A stretch of 36,993 nucleotides of DNA from an uncultured Glaciecola sp. (lineage in GTDB: Bacteria; Pseudomonadota; Gammaproteobacteria; Enterobacterales; Alteromonadaceae): contig CAJQOP010000124.1 in assembly GCA_905479945.1 (NCBI GenBank), forward strand, positions 1 to 36,993, written 5' to 3'. This document shows positions 34,389-36,993 of the stretch, piece by piece. A program made the translations under genes and the position numbers. Under the pieces are notes generated by a model, which had not been told where the DNA came from, did not search any database, and was given only the letters and a program-made list of their open reading frames with translations. How positions within the stretch are numbered: the first letter of the stretch is position 1; every line of letters begins with the position of its first letter.

Positions 34389-35234
34389 TTACTTTAGTTC
34401 GATGCTTTGGCCTTCACGAGCGCCAAAACAAACAAGATCCATTCCGCCAATTTCTATTACGGAATTACAATGCGCGATAATTTCATCAATATCGTCATCT
34501 GTTCGCTCAGGGTCGTGGCTGTATAGTGCAAGCTGCTTGACTTGGCATGCCATCGCTAGCTTCACCGCTTCTTCAGCAACGCTATGACCCCAACCTGATT
34601 TTCCGGGCATATCAGAGACCAGATACTGAGCGTCATGAATAAGTACATCAGCACCTCTTGCGAATTCGACAAAGTCCATAAAGTCAGTTTGTTTGCGATA
34701 GGGAGGATACAGCTCATTATCAGTTATATAAGCCAGCTTACGGCCATTTTCGGTGATGGTGTAACAACTGCCACCACCAGGGTGATTCATCTTCAACCTA
34801 CTAACCAGACCATTGCTTATGTACCATTCATCATCTTCTTGAACTGGGCGAGGTTCAACTCTGATTGACGCGGCTAAGTCATTTTTATGCACAGGGAAGT
34901 ATGATCCTGTCATTTGATCGAGTACAGCTTCTGGTTGGTTTAAGTCAGTCAAACCGGGAGTAATGAGGATTTCTCGATTAGCTTGATAAATAGGAATGAA
35001 AAAAGGGAAGCCTTGAATATGATCCCAATGGTTATGACTCAACAAAATATGCACGGGTGTTTTTTTACTAGCTAACCTTTTACCGAGTTCGCGAATACCG
35101 GTTCCAGCATCCAACACAATATCTGTGCCATCGTCTAGCTCGACATGCACACATGCTGTATTCCCACCATAGCGCACAAATTCAGTGCCTGGGGCAGGTG
35201 TAGAGCCTCGAACTCCACAAAAAGTGATTATCAT
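34389..35234 (-). CDS. MBL-fold metallohydrolase
   Basis: The 281-residue protein is a metallo-beta-lactamase-fold hydrolase. Its first strand is MIITFCGVRGSTPAPGTEF, and the zinc motif is LLSHNHWDHIQGFPFF (HxHxDH). Later ligand regions are YITDNELYP, VLIHDAQYL and LALYSHDPERTDDD. The RGSTPAPG start is typical of cyclic-nucleotide phosphodiesterase/RNase Z-like groups. It begins 7 nt after the proS stop, so it is co-transcribed with proS; the substrate is unknown. Confidence 0.85.
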   Translation of the reverse strand: MIITFCGVRGSTPAPGTEFVRYGGNTACVHVELDDGTDIVLDAGTGIRELGKRLASKKTPVHILLSHNHWDHIQGFPFFIPIYQANREILITPGLTDLNQPEAVLDQMTGSYFPVHKNDLAASIRVEPRPVQEDDEWYISNGLVSRLKMNHPGGGSCYTITENGRKLAYITDNELYPPYRKQTDFMDFVEFARGADVLIHDAQYLVSDMPGKSGWGHSVAEEAVKLAMACQVKQLALYSHDPERTDDDIDEIIAHCNSVIEIGGMDLVCFGAREGQSIELK

Positions 35235-35241
35235 AGTTGAT

Positions 35242-36951
35242 TTAGCCTAAATTTTTGATGTACTCAAGCAGGTTATCGACCGCTACTAAGCTTTTCTCAC
35301 CTGTTTTTCTATTTTTAACTTCAAGCTGCTGATTATCTAAATTACGCTCGCCAATTACAATGCTGTTAGGTATGCCAATTAATTCCATATCATTAAACAT
35401 GACACCTGGACGCTCTTTTCTATCATCGAATAATACCTCTATGCCAGCGTCACATAAGTCTTTATAGAGTTTTTCGGCAACTTCTTGGACACTTGGGGAT
35501 TTATGCATATTCATTGGAATAATAACGACCTGAAATGGCGCGATACTCTCAGGCCAAATAATCCCATATTTGTCATGGTTTTGTTCAATCGCTGCAGCAA
35601 CAATACGCGTCACACCTATTCCGTAGCAACCCATTTGCAATAACTGATGTTTACCAGTTTCTGCTAGAACGCCGCAGTTCATGGCTTTTGAATACTTGTC
35701 ACCCAGTTGAAAGATATGGCCAACTTCAATGCCCTTAGTAATAGCTAATGTGCCATTGCCATCAGGCGAGGGATCGCCGGCAACAACGTCACGAATGTCA
35801 GCTACATCGTATGCCTTTACATCCTTTTGCCAGTTGGCGCCAGTAAAGTGCTTTGCTTCCTGGTTTGCTCCACACACAAAGTCGCTAACGGTTTCGGCGC
35901 TGCGGTCAACAATAATTGGTATCGTCAAATCAACTGGACCCAAGGAACCAAAGCCACAGTTGAGTTTAGCCTTAACCGCAGCTTCGTCCGCCATTTGCAA
36001 AGGTGATGCGACTAAAGGAAGTTTCTCGGCTTTTAGCTCATTGAGGTTGTGATCACCGCGTAATATTAAAGCCACAAACTCATGTTCAGAGTCCTCATCG
36101 GCGTTCACAATTAATGTTTTTACTGTTTTTGTTACATCACATCCAAGTAACGTTGCTATAGCAGAAATTGTTTTTGCATCAGGTGTGTCGACCAAGGTAA
36201 GTTGCTCAGAGCCTTGACTTAATTCACCAAGAGCAAGCGCTTCGGCTAATTCGACATTCGCGGCATAGTCTGAGGTGTCACTATAAGCAATATCATCTTC
36301 ACCAGAATCGGCGAGGACATGAAATTCGTGTGAAATAGCACCGCGAATGGACCCTGAATCAGCTATGACTGGACGATATGCCAAACCAATACGCTCGAAA
36401 ATATTGCAATAGGCTTGATGCATGACTTGGTATGTTTGTTCTAAACTTTGCATGTCGGTATGAAAAGAGTAAGCGTCTTTCATAATGAATTCTCTGCTGC
36501 GCATAATACCGAATCTTGGGCGCACTTCATCGCGAAATTTAGTTTGAATTTGATATAGATTGAGCGGCAATTGTTTATAACTACTTAACTCCGTCTTAAC
36601 TAAATTAGTAACAACTTCTTCATGCGTTGGACCAAGCACAAAGTCGCGGTTATGACGATCTTTCATGCGCAGTAGCTCTGGCCCATAATCATCCCAACGT
36701 CCCGACTGCTCCCACAAATCTCCAGGCTGAACAACAGGCATAGATATTTCTATTGCACCCGCTTTATTCATTTCTTCCCTGACGATAGCGGTTACTTTAT
36801 TTAATACCTTCAAGCCAGTGGGCAACCAATTATATAATCCTGATGCCAACTTTCGAACCATACCAGCACGCAACATAAGTTGATGGCTAATTACTTCAGC
36901 TTCAGCTGGTGTTTCTTTTTGAGTAGCAAGTAAATATTGAGAGGTACGCAT
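35242..36951 (-). CDS. proS: Proline--tRNA ligase (bacterial type, with editing insertion)
   Basis: Class II synthetase charging tRNA-Pro. Present are [20 protein letters not shown], motif 2 ([20 protein letters not shown]), the prokaryotic insertion (editing, YbaK-like) domain between about residues 220 and 405, and the motif 3 region ([20 protein letters not shown]). An anticodon-binding domain closes it ([20 protein letters not shown]). At 569 residues it is the usual length. It heads a - strand operon with the MBL gene and pldA; its promoter lies near or beyond the window edge. Confidence 0.98.
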   Translation of the reverse strand: MRTSQYLLATQKETPAEAEVISHQLMLRAGMVRKLASGLYNWLPTGLKVLNKVTAIVREEMNKAGAIEISMPVVQPGDLWEQSGRWDDYGPELLRMKDRHNRDFVLGPTHEEVVTNLVKTELSSYKQLPLNLYQIQTKFRDEVRPRFGIMRSREFIMKDAYSFHTDMQSLEQTYQVMHQAYCNIFERIGLAYRPVIADSGSIRGAISHEFHVLADSGEDDIAYSDTSDYAANVELAEALALGELSQGSEQLTLVDTPDAKTISAIATLLGCDVTKTVKTLIVNADEDSEHEFVALILRGDHNLNELKAEKLPLVASPLQMADEAAVKAKLNCGFGSLGPVDLTIPIIVDRSAETVSDFVCGANQEAKHFTGANWQKDVKAYDVADIRDVVAGDPSPDGNGTLAITKGIEVGHIFQLGDKYSKAMNCGVLAETGKHQLLQMGCYGIGVTRIVAAAIEQNHDKYGIIWPESIAPFQVVIIPMNMHKSPSVQEVAEKLYKDLCDAGIEVLFDDRKERPGVMFNDMELIGIPNSIVIGERNLDNQQLEVKNRKTGEKSLVAVDNLLEYIKNLG

Positions 36952-36993
36952 TGTGTTTCTGTGACCTTGAGGTTTTTCTAACGACGTCAGAAG

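Noticed and set aside
1..36993. CRISPR array, rRNA or tRNA genes, insertion sequence ends
   Set aside because: No regularly spaced repeats, no recognisable tRNA or rRNA segments and no transposase genes were seen on either strand.

Overview
The window reads as chromosome from a marine-type gammaproteobacterium, most likely of the order Alteromonadales. Two things suggest this: the gene order hscA-fdx-ndk-rlmN-pilW-rodZ-ispG-hisS-yfgM-bamB-der followed by xseA/guaB-guaA, and the AT-leaning base composition with short leaders. The assignment is by family recognition and gene order only; no search was run.

Region 1 (1-11412) is core housekeeping on the + strand: the end of the isc cluster (hscA tail, fdx), ndk, rlmN, a type IV pilus assembly lipoprotein (pilW/pilF) with an unusual LysM tail, rodZ, ispG, hisS, yfgM, bamB and der. 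Many starts overlap or abut the preceding stop, as in operons. Clear intrinsic terminators follow ndk, bamB and der. The der terminator is a perfect bidirectional hairpin shared with the convergent M2 peptidase gene.

Region 2 (11434-15300) is accessory: a peptidyl-dipeptidase A (M2) lipoprotein, a short operon of two double-glycine-leader peptides plus a two-helix membrane protein (a bacteriocin/immunity-like arrangement), and an unrecognised exported protein. Region 3 (15500-20082) holds xseA, divergent from the guaB-guaA operon.

Region 4 (about 20083-29173) is a 9 kb integrated element sitting exactly in the 3' end of guaA. The last codons of guaA are duplicated at the far end. AGTTACAAAC-type repeats flank the element on both inner sides, and the guaA terminator now lies beyond the element. 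Its genes are a full-length tyrosine recombinase, a catalytic-domain-only recombinase, a small Rep-like protein, several small unknowns, and a minus-strand module of unknowns coupled to a clamp-loader-like AAA+ ATPase. Two minus-strand operons start from related promoter regions about 1.06 kb apart, which implies a shared element-specific regulator. There is no capsid, conjugation or recognised defence gene, so it looks like a small replicating mobile element or satellite. This is the best candidate here for something undescribed.

Region 5 (29234-36951) returns to the chromosome: the displaced guaA terminator, a TonB / ECF sigma / membrane-protein trio, then on the - strand a DHH phosphoesterase, a SpoU-family RNA methyltransferase, and proS-MBL hydrolase-pldA. 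The pldA gene is interrupted by one in-frame TAA.

Three nucleotide- or translation-related promoters (ndk, hisS, guaBA) share a TATAAT box directly followed by a GC-rich discriminator, a signature of stringent-response control.
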